Assembly (NCBI GenBank): GCA_033026295.1
Contig: CM065187.1
Location: 5,410,888 to 5,474,887 of the forward strand
DNA from: Channa striata
Lineage: Eukaryota > Chordata > Actinopteri > Anabantiformes > Channidae
Length of the DNA stretch: 64,000 nt
Reading direction: 5' to 3'
Shown: in pieces, positions 1 through 12,600 of the stretch
Numbering within the stretch: position 1 is the first letter of the stretch
How the letters are laid out: the number at the start of each line of letters is the position of its first letter
Program-made: the position numbers and the translations under genes
Notes under the pieces: generated by a model
Told to the model about the DNA's origin: nothing
The model's database searches: none
Seen by the model: the letters and a program-made list of their open reading frames with translations, nothing else

Positions 1-300
1 TATGATGGCCTTGAAACTGACATGAAATGAGACATGGTGTATAAAGGTACATTTTTTCAAGCTAATACGTTTGTACTTTTGCTTAAATAACCTTTTGTAA
101 TACTAGTAGCCTACTTAATACAAAGATTAAAGTGCATGATCTGACTAGCTTTATATCATTGTTGTCATGTGTAACTGTACATACCTTCTACTTAATTAAA
201 AGGAATGTTTGTACAATGGCATTGTGATGTTTATATTGGTCTGAGCACATTTTGTTTGCTAAGCTGTCATAAACCTGAAATAAACTGTAAATAATAATTA
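1..300 (+). other. probable 3' UTR end of an unidentified upstream gene
   Basis: AT-rich noncoding sequence with no open frame. It ends in a canonical AATAAA at about 277-282, followed by an AT-rich stretch. This looks like the tail of a plus-strand transcript finishing only about 300 bases before the DENND1A start codon. In mammals LHX2 lies on this side of DENND1A, but nothing here identifies the gene. It could also be unrelated intergenic DNA. Confidence 0.35.
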
Positions 301-379
301 TCTCCCACGTTGGCGATCTTATCACGAGGCCCAATCGTCATTTACGACATGTAACATGGAAGCTGTAGTTTCTAGCACC

Positions 380-585
380 AGCTTCTTCCGCGCGACAAAC
401 TCACGTGTCCGCCGCGCGAGAACTCCAAGTCCCAGAGTTCCGAGCGAGGCGGAGCGTGATCTACGCGTGGGGACGAGCCATGGTGTTGTACGTCTCCGTG
501 TGTTAGGCTAGCCTCCGAAAAACACCGGACGGACGCGTCTGCGCACTGTAATCTGCTACCAGCCACGGCAGAGCGACAAATAACG
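380..585 (+). promoter_or_regulatory. DENND1A: DENND1A promoter / 5' UTR, GC-rich
   Basis: The sequence changes sharply from AT-rich to GC- and CpG-rich at about 385 and stays so to about 720, as in a CpG-island promoter. It contains an E-box in TCACGTG form at 401-407. At 420-440 there is an interrupted palindrome, GAACTC...GAGTTC, whose centre (AAGTCCCAGAG) resembles a ZNF143/SBS element. No TATA box was seen. The start codon at 586 has a strong context (A at -3, G at +4). The transcription start was not located. Confidence 0.55.
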
Positions 586-602
586 ATGGGGTCCCGTCTC
601 AA
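586..602 (+). CDS. DENND1A: DENND1A coding exon 1 (start codon, 17 nt)
   Basis: Encodes MGSRL plus two bases of the next codon, then a GTAAGA donor. The remaining G comes from exon 2 at 4115, which gives MGSRLKESPE against MGSRIKQNPE in the human protein. The ATG has A at -3 and G at +4. The exon is too short to stand out as an open frame and was found from the N-terminal match and codon phase. Confidence 0.9.
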
Positions 603-3600
603 GTAAGAATGTTTATCCGGTGCTTTGACGGAGTCCGTTAGCAGCCCGCCGCTCCGTTAGCTTTGTGCCACGGTCGTTCGGGGAAGAGCCAGTAACAGTG
701 CGCGGCCCTCACTTGTTGCGACACAGGCTAAAAACACTGGTGGCATTCCACAGTCCTGGACCGCAGAATCACAGCAGTTTGAATGTCACTTGTGGCTTTG
801 TGGTCTGCTGGTTAGGTACCGCTGGCTCAGGCTGACACAGCGATGACCAGCCTTGGACTTATTTGTGAGCTGTGGAACGTTTTAGCCAGTGTGGTTAACA
901 TGGCAACTGTGTCACATTTCCATCCTGAACCCCGGTGCTAGTTTTCAGAACTGAACACCAAGGGGGGAAAAAAATGATGCTGCGTTTTCATACGAGGGGC
1001 TTGTTTTCTGCCTGTAGCCTAATTCCACTCCTGTGTCGGGCTGTTAACATTGTAGGTCTATTTATTCTCGATGTATTTGTGCAGGATCAACAAAGTTTTA
1101 AGTGATAATAATTACAGCAATATTAATGGCACATCGATAACCGCATGCGAACAACACAACATTAATGGAGTTCATGTGACAGCTGCATAGACAGGAACCC
1201 AGCTGTTTGAAAGAATGAAATTCCAGAGTTGTCAAAATCCAATTACTGACACACTGCAGACATGTGTTCACGACACATTTGCAAATTGGAGTCTGCAAGT
1301 AGGAGATCACTAACAAATGTGTTTCATTAAATAGATTTTCCTGTTAGTCAGACCTCTCAGTGTCTCTACTATCAAATACCATCGGGAATAATAGGTGCTT
1401 AGATGAAATGTAACTGTGAATGCAGTTTGCCTGTATTGACTGAGTCAACTACAGCTCAAAGCAGTACAAAAGATATGCTCATTTAAGTGTGATGCCAAAT
1501 TTTTAATTTTTTTCCATTCATGCGTGACATAGGTTTTCAGCTGCTGAACACTTTCGGCCTTCTTTATTGTTTTTTTCATTTGATATTGCTTCAAAATCTT
1601 CCAGTTGATGAAGGGTTAGGAATGCAGGCAGGTCAATTTAGCACCCGTTCCATTTTACTACAGAGCCATGTTGTTCTTCGTACTGTGTGTAAAATGTGGT
1701 TTAAGACGTCTAAATGGAATCCTATGTTGTTCTAAAACCTGTATTTATCATTCAGCATCAATCACTCCCTCTATGAATTTGCATTGTTGTAATAAAAATG
1801 AATTAAATTAACTAATCCCCACTAAACGACCTTGCAATTTACAACAACAAAGAAACAATCCAAAATGCATTACAATTTTTTTTAAGTTGTTGCAAAATTA
1901 GCCTTTTAAGGCTGCAAAAAGTGCAAGAAGGTCCGCAAAGTCCTGGATGGGAGTTTTTCAAGAAGGTGTTACAGATGAGTAAGTTACGCAGATGCTTTTG
2001 GACTGTATGCTAATGACAAGTCAGATGATCCTTCTTCTTTTTAGCCCTGAGAAGACAGTGCCCATTTCAGATTTTAAATCATCAGACCAAAAGACAGTTT
2101 TCCACTTCCCCTCTGTCCTCAGAGAATTGTATATGTGGCTGTGTCTTTGCATGGTACAGTTTTAACTTGCGTTTGTTGATGCAGAGACAAACTTTGCTCA
2201 CTGACAATGGATTTCAGTGGTGGTCCTGAGCCCATGCAGTGATTTCCACTACAAAATCATGTCTGCTTTAATGAGTGCTGCCTGAGGGCTTTAGGGTTGC
2301 AGCAGTTCAGTATTTGCCCTTGTTCCTTGTGCACACGCATTTCTCTCGATTCTCTTTAAACATGATATGAATCATAGATTATGAAATCCCAGGAGTCTGA
2401 ATTCTTTACAAATTTATATTGGAAAAACATTCTCAAGGCATTGAACACATTGAAAACATTCTTTTCGCAGAGTGATGTCCCATTTTTTTCTTCTAAAACC
2501 AGTTATTCTTGGATGCTCTTTTCATACCTAGTTATGATATTGTCCCATTGACACTTTATGCCTGGTCATTAGCTGTGAGATGTTTTTTTTAAAGCATTAC
2601 ACAGCTTTTGGTGCCCCCATCCCAGTTTTTTGACATGTTGCTGGTATCAACTTCAAAAATTAATATTTTTCAAGCAGTTTCAACATTTGATATGATGTTT
2701 AAAATTCCATGTACGTTTCTCTTGGATTCTGTCTTTACGAACAGTTGAGTTTGTAGGTACAAGATGGACATAGATACAGTTGAGGACAGAGAGGTCATGT
2801 CTGCAATTTTGCATCCTGGAATTTAGAAATTTAGAAAATGACAAATTTACATGCAACTCCTGTAATTCACATAGAAGGTTTTAAAAAATGCTTTGTAGAC
2901 TAAATATATTTAAATAGAAGTTTCAACATAATATTTAATTTTTATTCTTATAATTGCAAAATTATGACTATAATTCAATTCAGCAGGTTATGTAAAGACT
3001 TAATTCATTAAGTGATGAACAAAGTTAATTGTGAAATATTACGTAAACTCATCCTCCATTTGTAATTGCTTGTGACATTTAGAAAGGGACCAGTAACATT
3101 TTATTAAGATATTTCTTTATCGTCTGAAACCAGCAGCCTCGTTTATTTCACTACATTTCATATGTGATAGCAGTCAGAACAGTGTTGATGGGTTTGTCCT
3201 GCAGCTGTCTGCTGAGCAAACCTGTGGTGCTGAAATGACAGCAGCTGGCTACTTAAAGAATAACTTCAGTCATTTTCAAAATGAACTTGTTATTGTCCAC
3301 AATCACCATACAGGCACTTAAGCCAAGATTGAGTCTTCTCTGCTTCTTACTTCTTAGACTTTCTTTGTTGTACAAAAAGTATTTTAAAAAAAATCAGTCA
3401 GATATACCACTCCAATGGATTACATACGGTATTTCTTCATTCTGTGGCACCAGAGAACAAACAAATCCAGGATGCAAGCTGATAACTAAGCAAACGTGAG
3501 CAGAGAAAATTCAGTGTTGGCTTTAGTATCTGTATGGTGAGTTTGGACAAGAGGATTGATTTAGAAAATAACAGAAGTTATACTTTAAATAGATGAGATG

Positions 3601-6600
3601 AACTCCAAAACACATGGAGCCTTGTAAAACCCTAAATATGCACAGTCATATTTTATTTGTAAGATAAACTAAAAGTCTAAAGCAATTTGATGATTTCTAA
3701 AAGAATTATATGGCCTTTTAACACAATGCTGTTAATTACATGTCTGCACTAAAATATCAAAACAATAAATATAATTGAATCTTTTATTACAACTGAACAC
3801 TCAATTATCTCTTAACTACTCAGGCCATAAGAGGTCCGGGCCTCTCTGATTTTAGCATCAGGATTTCTAAAAATCATTATATTTAGAAATGAATTATACT
3901 TTGTATATCTTTGTAGTCCAGTTCTACTGGTTTAAAATAAAATATTATTATCGTAATTATTTTTTAAAAACTATATTCAGAGCCAGATTGGTTTATTATA
4001 ATTTTTTTAAATTTGGCTTTCTAAAATCTAAATAATCTTTTTCCTCATGCTCCTAATGTCCTATAAATGCTGTTTGGCAGATTTCACAGTTGCAGTTTTT
4101 ATGCTTTCTTCCAGGGAGAGTCCAGAGTCCACATTTGAGATGTATCTGGAGGTAGCTCATCCAGGCACACACAGTTCTGGTAAGTCTGAAGGCACAAGGC
4201 CTATGTGACTCATGCATATTTTCATTTTATGTATGAAATTTCAACGCGCAGATTTTGTCAACATGGCAACACGGTTGCTGTTATCAAAACACTCACCGCA
4301 AAAAAAGCACCACACGGTTACACAGAGCAACACTTCATTTGTCCTGCAGAAGGGTTGCAGAGAGCATCCCAATGTGATATTATGACACCGTTTTGATCAA
4401 ACTGACAGTTTAGGCCTTTGTCTGTTAACTGTTGTCTTTGAAATCTACTGATCCCCTCTCGTAAGTCTATAACCTTCAGTGATTATTTAATAATGAATGG
4501 TTGATGCTAAGGCCAGACAGTCTGAAAGTTTTGCCCATGCAAGCACAGAGAGAACATGCAAACTCCATAAAAGAGAACCACAGCCAGTTTGCACCGGGAA
4601 CCTTTTAGTTGTGGGGAGGCAGCGCGAACCACCGCACCACTGTGCTGCCCTACGCACAGTCAGAAAGTTATGACACTCTTATCTACAGTGGCACTTCAAA
4701 GTCTAGTCAAAAAAGATAAAGGAAACCCAATTAAACAAATGAGTCAAAGACTTGATTTTGATTTTGTGGAAGCTTCATTCTAGCATAAGAACCTCATCCT
4801 ATCTGTTAAACGTGGTGCTGGAGGTGTCATGATTTGGGCCTGCTTTGCTGCCTCTGTACCAGAAGAGCTTGCCATCAGTCATGACAGAGCTTGAGTTGTA
4901 CGTGCACATTTCAGAGGAAAATGTCAATCTACCCATTCCACAGCATTCCACTACTAATGATGTGAACCTAAGTTTATTTATCTTTACATTTTCAGTGTTC
5001 TCTTTAATGAAGGTTTTTGCTTTTTTGTTAGTGTAGCGTTTTTGGGTGTGGTTCCTTCTTGTGGAGCAGAGAGCAGCTGCAGCAAGGCAATTCAAATATC
5101 ACTCTGGGATTACTTAGCTGTTTAAATCTTGAATAGCCATTACTGAGCTGAAGCTCAACCGAAAGTGGATCATGCAGTGAGACAATGACAATGACGAAAC
5201 ACACAAAAAATGTTTAAGTAATAGGAAAATTGACATTTTGGAAAGGTCAAATAAAAATTCTGACCTTATTTTGGGTTGTATAGAGATCACTTTAAAGAAT
5301 TCACAAACTTTCAAACCCCAGTGTATATTATTATAATGTAAAATAGAAAAATATATTTTAGCCCCCAAATCTGCACTCACATTAAATACATGTGAAGTAT
5401 AAAGAGTGGAATGGCTTTGGGTTTTTGGACGTTATTTACTAAATAATAATAATAACTAGTCATTAGCCTTTAGTTATTTACTAAAATAAAAGGAGTTTTG
5501 GAGAAAAATGACTTGCTCAAGATTTATTTGAGTTGCTCAAATCTTCTGGACATTGGCAAACTGTAACATGCATCACAAGTGGACCCTGGTTTATTATGGG
5601 GGCCACAAGTCCAAAACTTTGAGAACAGCTTGTTTAAAGCTAAATGAGAAATTGTGGTGAATCTCGTCTCTCTCTGAGGCTTTTTTTAATCTGCCGTACG
5701 TGACTAATTTCCTGGGTACCGAGGAGTAACTTTCGTCTGAAATTCTAAGAATGTCTTCCTGTTGGAGTCTTGTGCCTCTCATCATTTCCTGTTCATTGGT
5801 GAAGATGCCATATACATCTCTGTGACATGTGAGTCTATTCCAGCTCATTTGGGGTAGTGAGGACTGATTCACACTGTTCAATATCATCCCAAAGATTTTG
5901 GTTGTTGTTGAGTTCAGAACTGTTGTTGAGTTCAGAACTCAGAAGGATAGCAGGTTGATTGATCCAGCCTTTGCCAGGCAAACCTAGTGCAAACCTGACC
6001 ACAGACGTTAGTAAAGATGTCAGAGCATGTCGCATTTGTTGAACTGGGGCTTCATCAGGTTAATGTACTGTTAAGAACATTTTTTTTTAAATTCATGCTA
6101 TATAAGAACATTAGAATGAAAGTGTTTTATGATGTCATATTCGCTACTGCACAGCCGAATTATGTTATGTCATTTCCCACAGGGCCAGAGGTGAAAAGAC
6201 AGTTCCCTGAAGACTACACAGACAAGTGTGTGTGTGTGTGTGTGTGTGTGTCTGTCTGTCTGTGTGTTCCTGTAGATACTACTTAGTGAGCACCAAATTA
6301 TTTTTTTAACCACAGAGACAGAGTGAGGACATTTTGGCCAGTCCTCACTAATTTTGACCCTAAAATAAAGGGATTTTTGAGGGTCAAGACTGGGTTTCAG
6401 GGTTAGGATTAGAATTAGGTTTTGGTTAGGATTAGTGTAAGGGGCTACAGATTGCAGAGAGAAAGAGAGAGAGATATGTAAGGAGTTACTGAACTTTATT
6501 ATTCTTTGTTTCAAACAGGAAACTCTACAAACTGTGCCCAAGTTCTGCTTCCCCTTCAGCATGGACAGGTATACAAACATACAGTTTTTTACATTTTCAG

Positions 6601-9600
6601 ATATAGTGCCCAAATTCAAAAAGTACGCTGATGCATTACAATATGTGCTGATTGAACTGTATGATCATCTTCAAGGCTGCAGTGTTTCATGCTGTTGAGT
6701 TGTGTTGCGTTCTACTAACACTTTTTTCTATAATTTATTTTATCACGTCTCTATAAATGAATCTGGACTGAGAACAGCATCATCTCTGTGTCTAACACTG
6801 TACAGTTCAGCAGCATCATCTTCCACAACAATCATACAACACATGAATCAACACTCCTAAAACTGTTTTAACACTTAGAATGTACAGTGAAAATAACCCT
6901 GATATTAATCAGTGAGTGAAGCTTAGAAAGAATAAAATAGAAAAGTGTCACTATCACTGAAGCATCGCTATCACTTAGTCACACGACCAATTACAGACAT
7001 AAACAACGAGGAAACTAGTAATTTCCTTTTTCAGTAGGGCTCTGCCACATCATATCAACCACAATATGTTATAATTGTTTCTGTACATTATCAGACTTCT
7101 GTCATGTATTCAAGATTTCATTATTATTTATGATATATGGGTTATAATGTTTTTGTATACACAATTTTTGTTCATTTTGTTCAGTATTATTTAATTCTTA
7201 TTTTTATAATTGATTGTGTTTTGCATTTTCTTTTTTCTTCCTCTGTCTCCTGTCTAAACCCTTTCACCCCGTAGCCTGACAGTTTCGCAGGTGGGCCAGA
7301 ACTTCACCTTCGTTTTGACTGACATTGAAAGCAAGCAGCGGTTTGGCTTCTGTCGCTTATCCTCAGGCGCACACACCTGCTACTGCATCCTCAGGTAGGC
7401 ATGTTGTCGATTTTTATAGGCTGTGTGAAGTTTATTATGTTTGTAGCCATATGCGGCTGAATTTCTGATGCTAACTCACGTAGTTTAGAATGAAATTTGA
7501 CAGGTCCTACAGTTTTGAAAAAGTTTAAACTATTTTAATGATGTGTAATGCTGAACTGTTTTCATTTCTCAGCTACCTACCTTGGTTTGAAGTTTTCTAC
7601 AAGCTGCTTAATATCCTTGCCGATTATACCATCAAAGGCGAGGCAAGTAATGACAAAAGATTCACCTTTTGTGCACATTCTACAGTACACGATCTGCCTT
7701 GTTTGCTTTAGATAAGACAGGGCGTCTCACACTCACAAGCGATTGTCTCGTAAAATGTGATATTTTTCCATGGAAATGAATGAACTAGTTTAATTTTTTT
7801 CTAATGACTTTTCTGTGATCCCCTTAGAGCATTCACAAAATATCAAGCATTATTGTATCAGCTTCGCTTATGGAAGCTAGGTATTAAACGGTTTCCTCAC
7901 TGGACCCATGGCATTCATTAGTGTTTAGCTTTTTTGTGTGTGTGCTGCGTTGTCATGTATCTTAAGATATTACGCACTAGAAAACAGCTACAGTACAGGA
8001 TCAGCATCCTCGTTTCAGTCAAGATACTTTATAATACTGATAAATTAGCATGCATGTATTCAGTTTCCGATACATCTGTGGTAGAGAGGAATGTCTGAGT
8101 CACAGCAGCTGTATGTTAATGTTTCTTATTTATGCAATGATATTATCTTTCATTGTTGTTTTAAGAACGTGACAGAGAAATTTCAGTTGGATGTTTTTAT
8201 AACATTGCAGAAATAATTTTGTGTAAACTGGAGAAATTCCTTTGACTTCGGAGTTTTACTTCTATACCTGACATAGGAAGGTGTTTTTCTAATGGCTATT
8301 GTGTGGATCTACTAAATGTTTTAGGAAAGTCAGTGGCAAGAGCTCCTGGTCTCACTACATACGCTCCCTATCCCTGAGCCTGGAGTCCCTGTACATCTCG
8401 GCGTGGTGAGTCTGACTTCACCACCTCATATTCACCTCAGCCCAGTTTAAATTGTTTAGCAACAAATCAAGCATCCACAGTTTGCAGAATGCATGAGAAA
8501 TTTGAATCAACAAGGGGGGAACCTGTGGCTTAGCTGGTAGAGCAGTCGTCCAAAGCTGCAGGGTCAGTGTTTTAATTAATTCTTAGAATTGGGGTTATGG
8601 TTAACCTGGATCAGTGTAATGGAAGATGGTCAACTTAGGGTGACATCACTCCCAGTTCTGACTTTTGACTTCCGAGATTACATGGAAGTGCAGCATAGTT
8701 ATAAAGTTTGACTGATATGAAAAAAAAAACATTTTCCATATCACCCACCCTAATTTAAAGTGGCTGACCCTTTCCAAGAATACACTTAAGATTATGTTCT
8801 GTTTAAAACCGATTTGGCTGGAAGTTTGTGTGTGTTTCTAACCATATAAAAAAGTATTATTTATTTTTTAAAGTATTGATAATAGTTTTAAAAGGTTCTG
8901 TTTTCTCTAGCATTCCTTCTTCACTGTGCCTGACACAAGGGAACTCCCCAGCATACCAGAGAATGTGAGTGCTATCTTCTTTTACTTCTTCTTCTGCCAG
9001 GCTGACACAGCTTATTTGAGATCACTGATAAAATGCTGAAAAAAGTCACAGTCAAACCTTCAAACTCCCCCACATTTGGCTAAAAAACTCACTGGGTTAT
9101 TCAGATATTAGAAAAAATGTAATGTAAAGAAATGTTTTTTTATAAATAGAAAACACAGATTTTTCTGAAACAAGCCCAAGCACAATACAGTATCATGTTG
9201 TGTCTGTGCAAAAATGCTAACCACTTGTGGTTGTGCACACACTGAGATTTTGCAATCAGATGTATGAATGTATAGCAGATTATCTATATGCAAAAGTAAA
9301 TACTGTAATATTGCACATTAAGTCAAGATGTATTTATCGTTGTTCTGTAAACCAGCTGAATATATTGCCATGATTCTGTCATGTAGCATTTAGATTTGAA
9401 TTGAAAAAATGTAGTTGCACTTCTTCTTTAAAGAACTATTTCACATAACAATCTCTCTAGGAAAAAGGTTATTTGTGTGTGTGCCTCTTGTGGGAAAAGG
9501 GTGAAGTCTAAATGTCCTCAAGTGATTTCCAGTGAAAACTCGAGTGACTTGATGTTCTTGAAAAGCTCTCAAGCAAAAGTTCTGAAGGGAAGTTCCAGGC

Positions 9601-12600
9601 GTTTAACCCTCATGTAGTTGAGAGCTGTTAGGGACAGCTGTGGGTTGTTGGTTGCTCTGGCCAAACTGGCAGAACTGCAATGCAGCAAAATAAGCAAAGT
9701 TAGGCTGTTTATCCAGTGAGGTTAGCACTAACCACCTTGGAGTGGTGCCTGAACATTCCTAGGTTGGAAAAAGTTTTTTTGTTTTCGTTAGTCTTCATTC
9801 TGCTGACACTGCATGATAAAATTGAGATTGTGAGTAATGTGCAAACCTCATTTCCAAGAAAGTTGGAATATTGTTGCGACAATGGCACAGTAGGTAGCAC
9901 GGTAGGTGTTGGTTCGATCCCTGGCTCCTCCGGTCATGGGTCGAAGTGTCCTTGAGCAAGACACCGAACCCCCAGTGTTGTCCGTCTGCACAGCAGCTCC
10001 CCCATCTGTGTGTGTGTGTGTGTGTGTGTTTGTGTGTGATTGTGAGTGTGAATGGGTAGGTAAGAAACAGTGTAAAGCGTCTGAGTGCACACCATTTACC
10101 ATTTTGTGTAACACGTAAATAAAACAAAGAATGTAGTGATTTGCAAATCATTCAAATTTAATTTGCATTCAAATTTAATTTGCATTTTACACAATATTTT
10201 TAACATTTAGGGCAAGGGGGTTTAGTATTTTAGGTGGTAATTCATTATTTTTGATCCTCCTTTTAGATTAGTCGTTAGTTTGGTCTGGAAATGTATTTTT
10301 ACTCTAGTGAATAGTATTATTCCATCTTTTCTGTCGATTCGTGGTGATATTTGGTCTGTGGGTCATTTACGAAGTCTCTTATTTGTTTTTCTCTTTCTTT
10401 GCTTGACTCTTGCAGAGAAACCTAACAGAGTACTTTGTAGCAGTAGATGTCAATAACATGCTTCATCTGTATGCTAGTATGCTTTATGAACGTCGAATCC
10501 TCATCTGCTGTAGCAAACTAAGCACTGTAAGTAGAGTCCACTTTCTGTCTTTTCTTTCTTCTACAGCAATGCTTATTTTAGTCTTTAACTGGTTTCAGTA
10601 ATAAGAAGGTCTGTTAGAGTCTATTGTGTTTCAGGACCACATCGATTATCCTGTGTTGTTATGGTCATTTTTTTACTTGAAGTAAGAAGTTGAACATTTG
10701 ATTTAACTGAAGCAAACTAAAGTCTGCAAATTAGGTCAGGACATTTTGAGAAATATTGCCCAAATAAAAAAAAAGAGATTTATCATTTGGCAGCTGTATG
10801 AGGCATATTTTTTTGAAGGAGGTGCTGGGAAACCAAAAGAGTTTCCCACTAAGAGAGTGAAGATTGGACTAGACAACGAGACAATTCCCAGTAAATTACA
10901 ATGGTGCCCTGTAATTGCTAGTTGTGTAAATATACAGCTGAATGAATAAAGTGCGTGCAAGTCCAGATTTATCCATGACTCTTACTGGGCTCCTTAGTAT
11001 TCCTTCATTATTATTACACGCACAATCACATACAGTACATTCCAATATTTTTATACGCTTTACATTGTCCATGTAGAAAGATATTGTTTGCTGTTTTTCC
11101 TCCTAAACATTACAATTCAGCTGTTAGTTGTTGAAATAGCTGCACACACACACATCACATCAGATTTCAAGTGTCTATTTGTCCTTTTCCTCAGTTAACA
11201 GCTTGTGTCCATGGGTCTGCAGCCATGTTATATCCAATGCACTGGCAACATGTTTACATTCCTGTCCTTCCTCAGCATCTGTTAGACTACTGCTGGTAAG
11301 TTTTCTGTTTCTCATCTTTCCAGAGCTTTTGGTTTAAACACATTGTACTTTTCATACAGCTGAACTCGGACTGTACAAACACCAATAAACCCGTTCTCAT
11401 TCACAGAGAGTAGATTTTAGGCCTATGGCGTCGATGTTTTGTTTGAATGTTACAATCATCACAATGATTTTCTTGATGAGACGATGAAACACTAAAGTGG
11501 AAATGTACAAATAATTTCAAAGAAGCTGGGATGATGTGTAAAATGTTACTAAAAACAAAATGCAATGATTTGCAAATCTCATCAACCTATACTTCATAGA
11601 CAGTAGAACATAAACAACATATTGGATGTTAAAACTGACAATATATTGAAATATTTGCTCATTTTGAAAATATTTGCTCATTTGAAATTTTCCACAAAAA
11701 GGTGGAATAGCAGCAGCAAAAGGCTTGAAAAGTAATTTCCACAAATAAAAAACAAATGGAGAAGCAATTGAGAACTGATTAGGTTAATTTGCAACTAATT
11801 TTCAATCAGTAATATGTCTGGATATAAAATGAGCATTTAGGAGAGGACGAGCCTCTCCAATGTACAGAGGGTCACCAATCTGCTACAAACTGCGTCTAAA
11901 AACAAACACAACAATTTCAGAAAAATGTTCCTCAACATAAAAGACTTTTGAAGATTCCAACATCTACGATATGTAATATCGTCAAAAGATTGAGAGAATC
12001 AGGAGGAATCCCTGTGTGCAAGCGACAAGGCAGAAGGTCAGAACTGAATGCATGTGATCTTTGGGCCCCCAGGCAGCACTATATTAAAAACGTGCATAAT
12101 TCTGAACTGGACATCACTGCATGGGCTCAGGATCATTTCCAGAAATCACTGTATGTGAACATGTGTCGCCATGCATCCACAAATGTAATTTAAAGCTGTA
12201 TTATGCAAAGACGAAGCTGTATGTCAACACGATCCAACAACGCCATCGTGTTCTCTGGGCCAAAGCTCATTTGAAATGGTCTGAGGCCAAATGGAAAACG
12301 GTTCTATGGTCAGATTAATCATAATTTGAATTTGTTTTTGGAAATCATGGACTGCCCCTCTGGACTGGTGAGGAGGAGAGGGGCAATCCGGCTTGTTATC
12401 GCCTGACCATTTAAAAGCCTGCATCTCTGATGGTATGGCGGTGCATTAGTGCCTATGGCGTGGGCAACTTACACATTTAGACCCTCGATGCTGAAAACCA
12501 CATTGAGGTTTTAGAGCAACATATGATTTCATCCAGGCAATGTCTCTTTCAGGGAAGGCATTGCATATTAAAGTAAAACAATGCTAAACCACATGCTGCA

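Noticed and set aside
6170..6619. 149-codon minus-strand open frame
   Set aside because: It is antisense to DENND1A exons 3-4 and includes translation of the TG microsatellite (THTHTH run).
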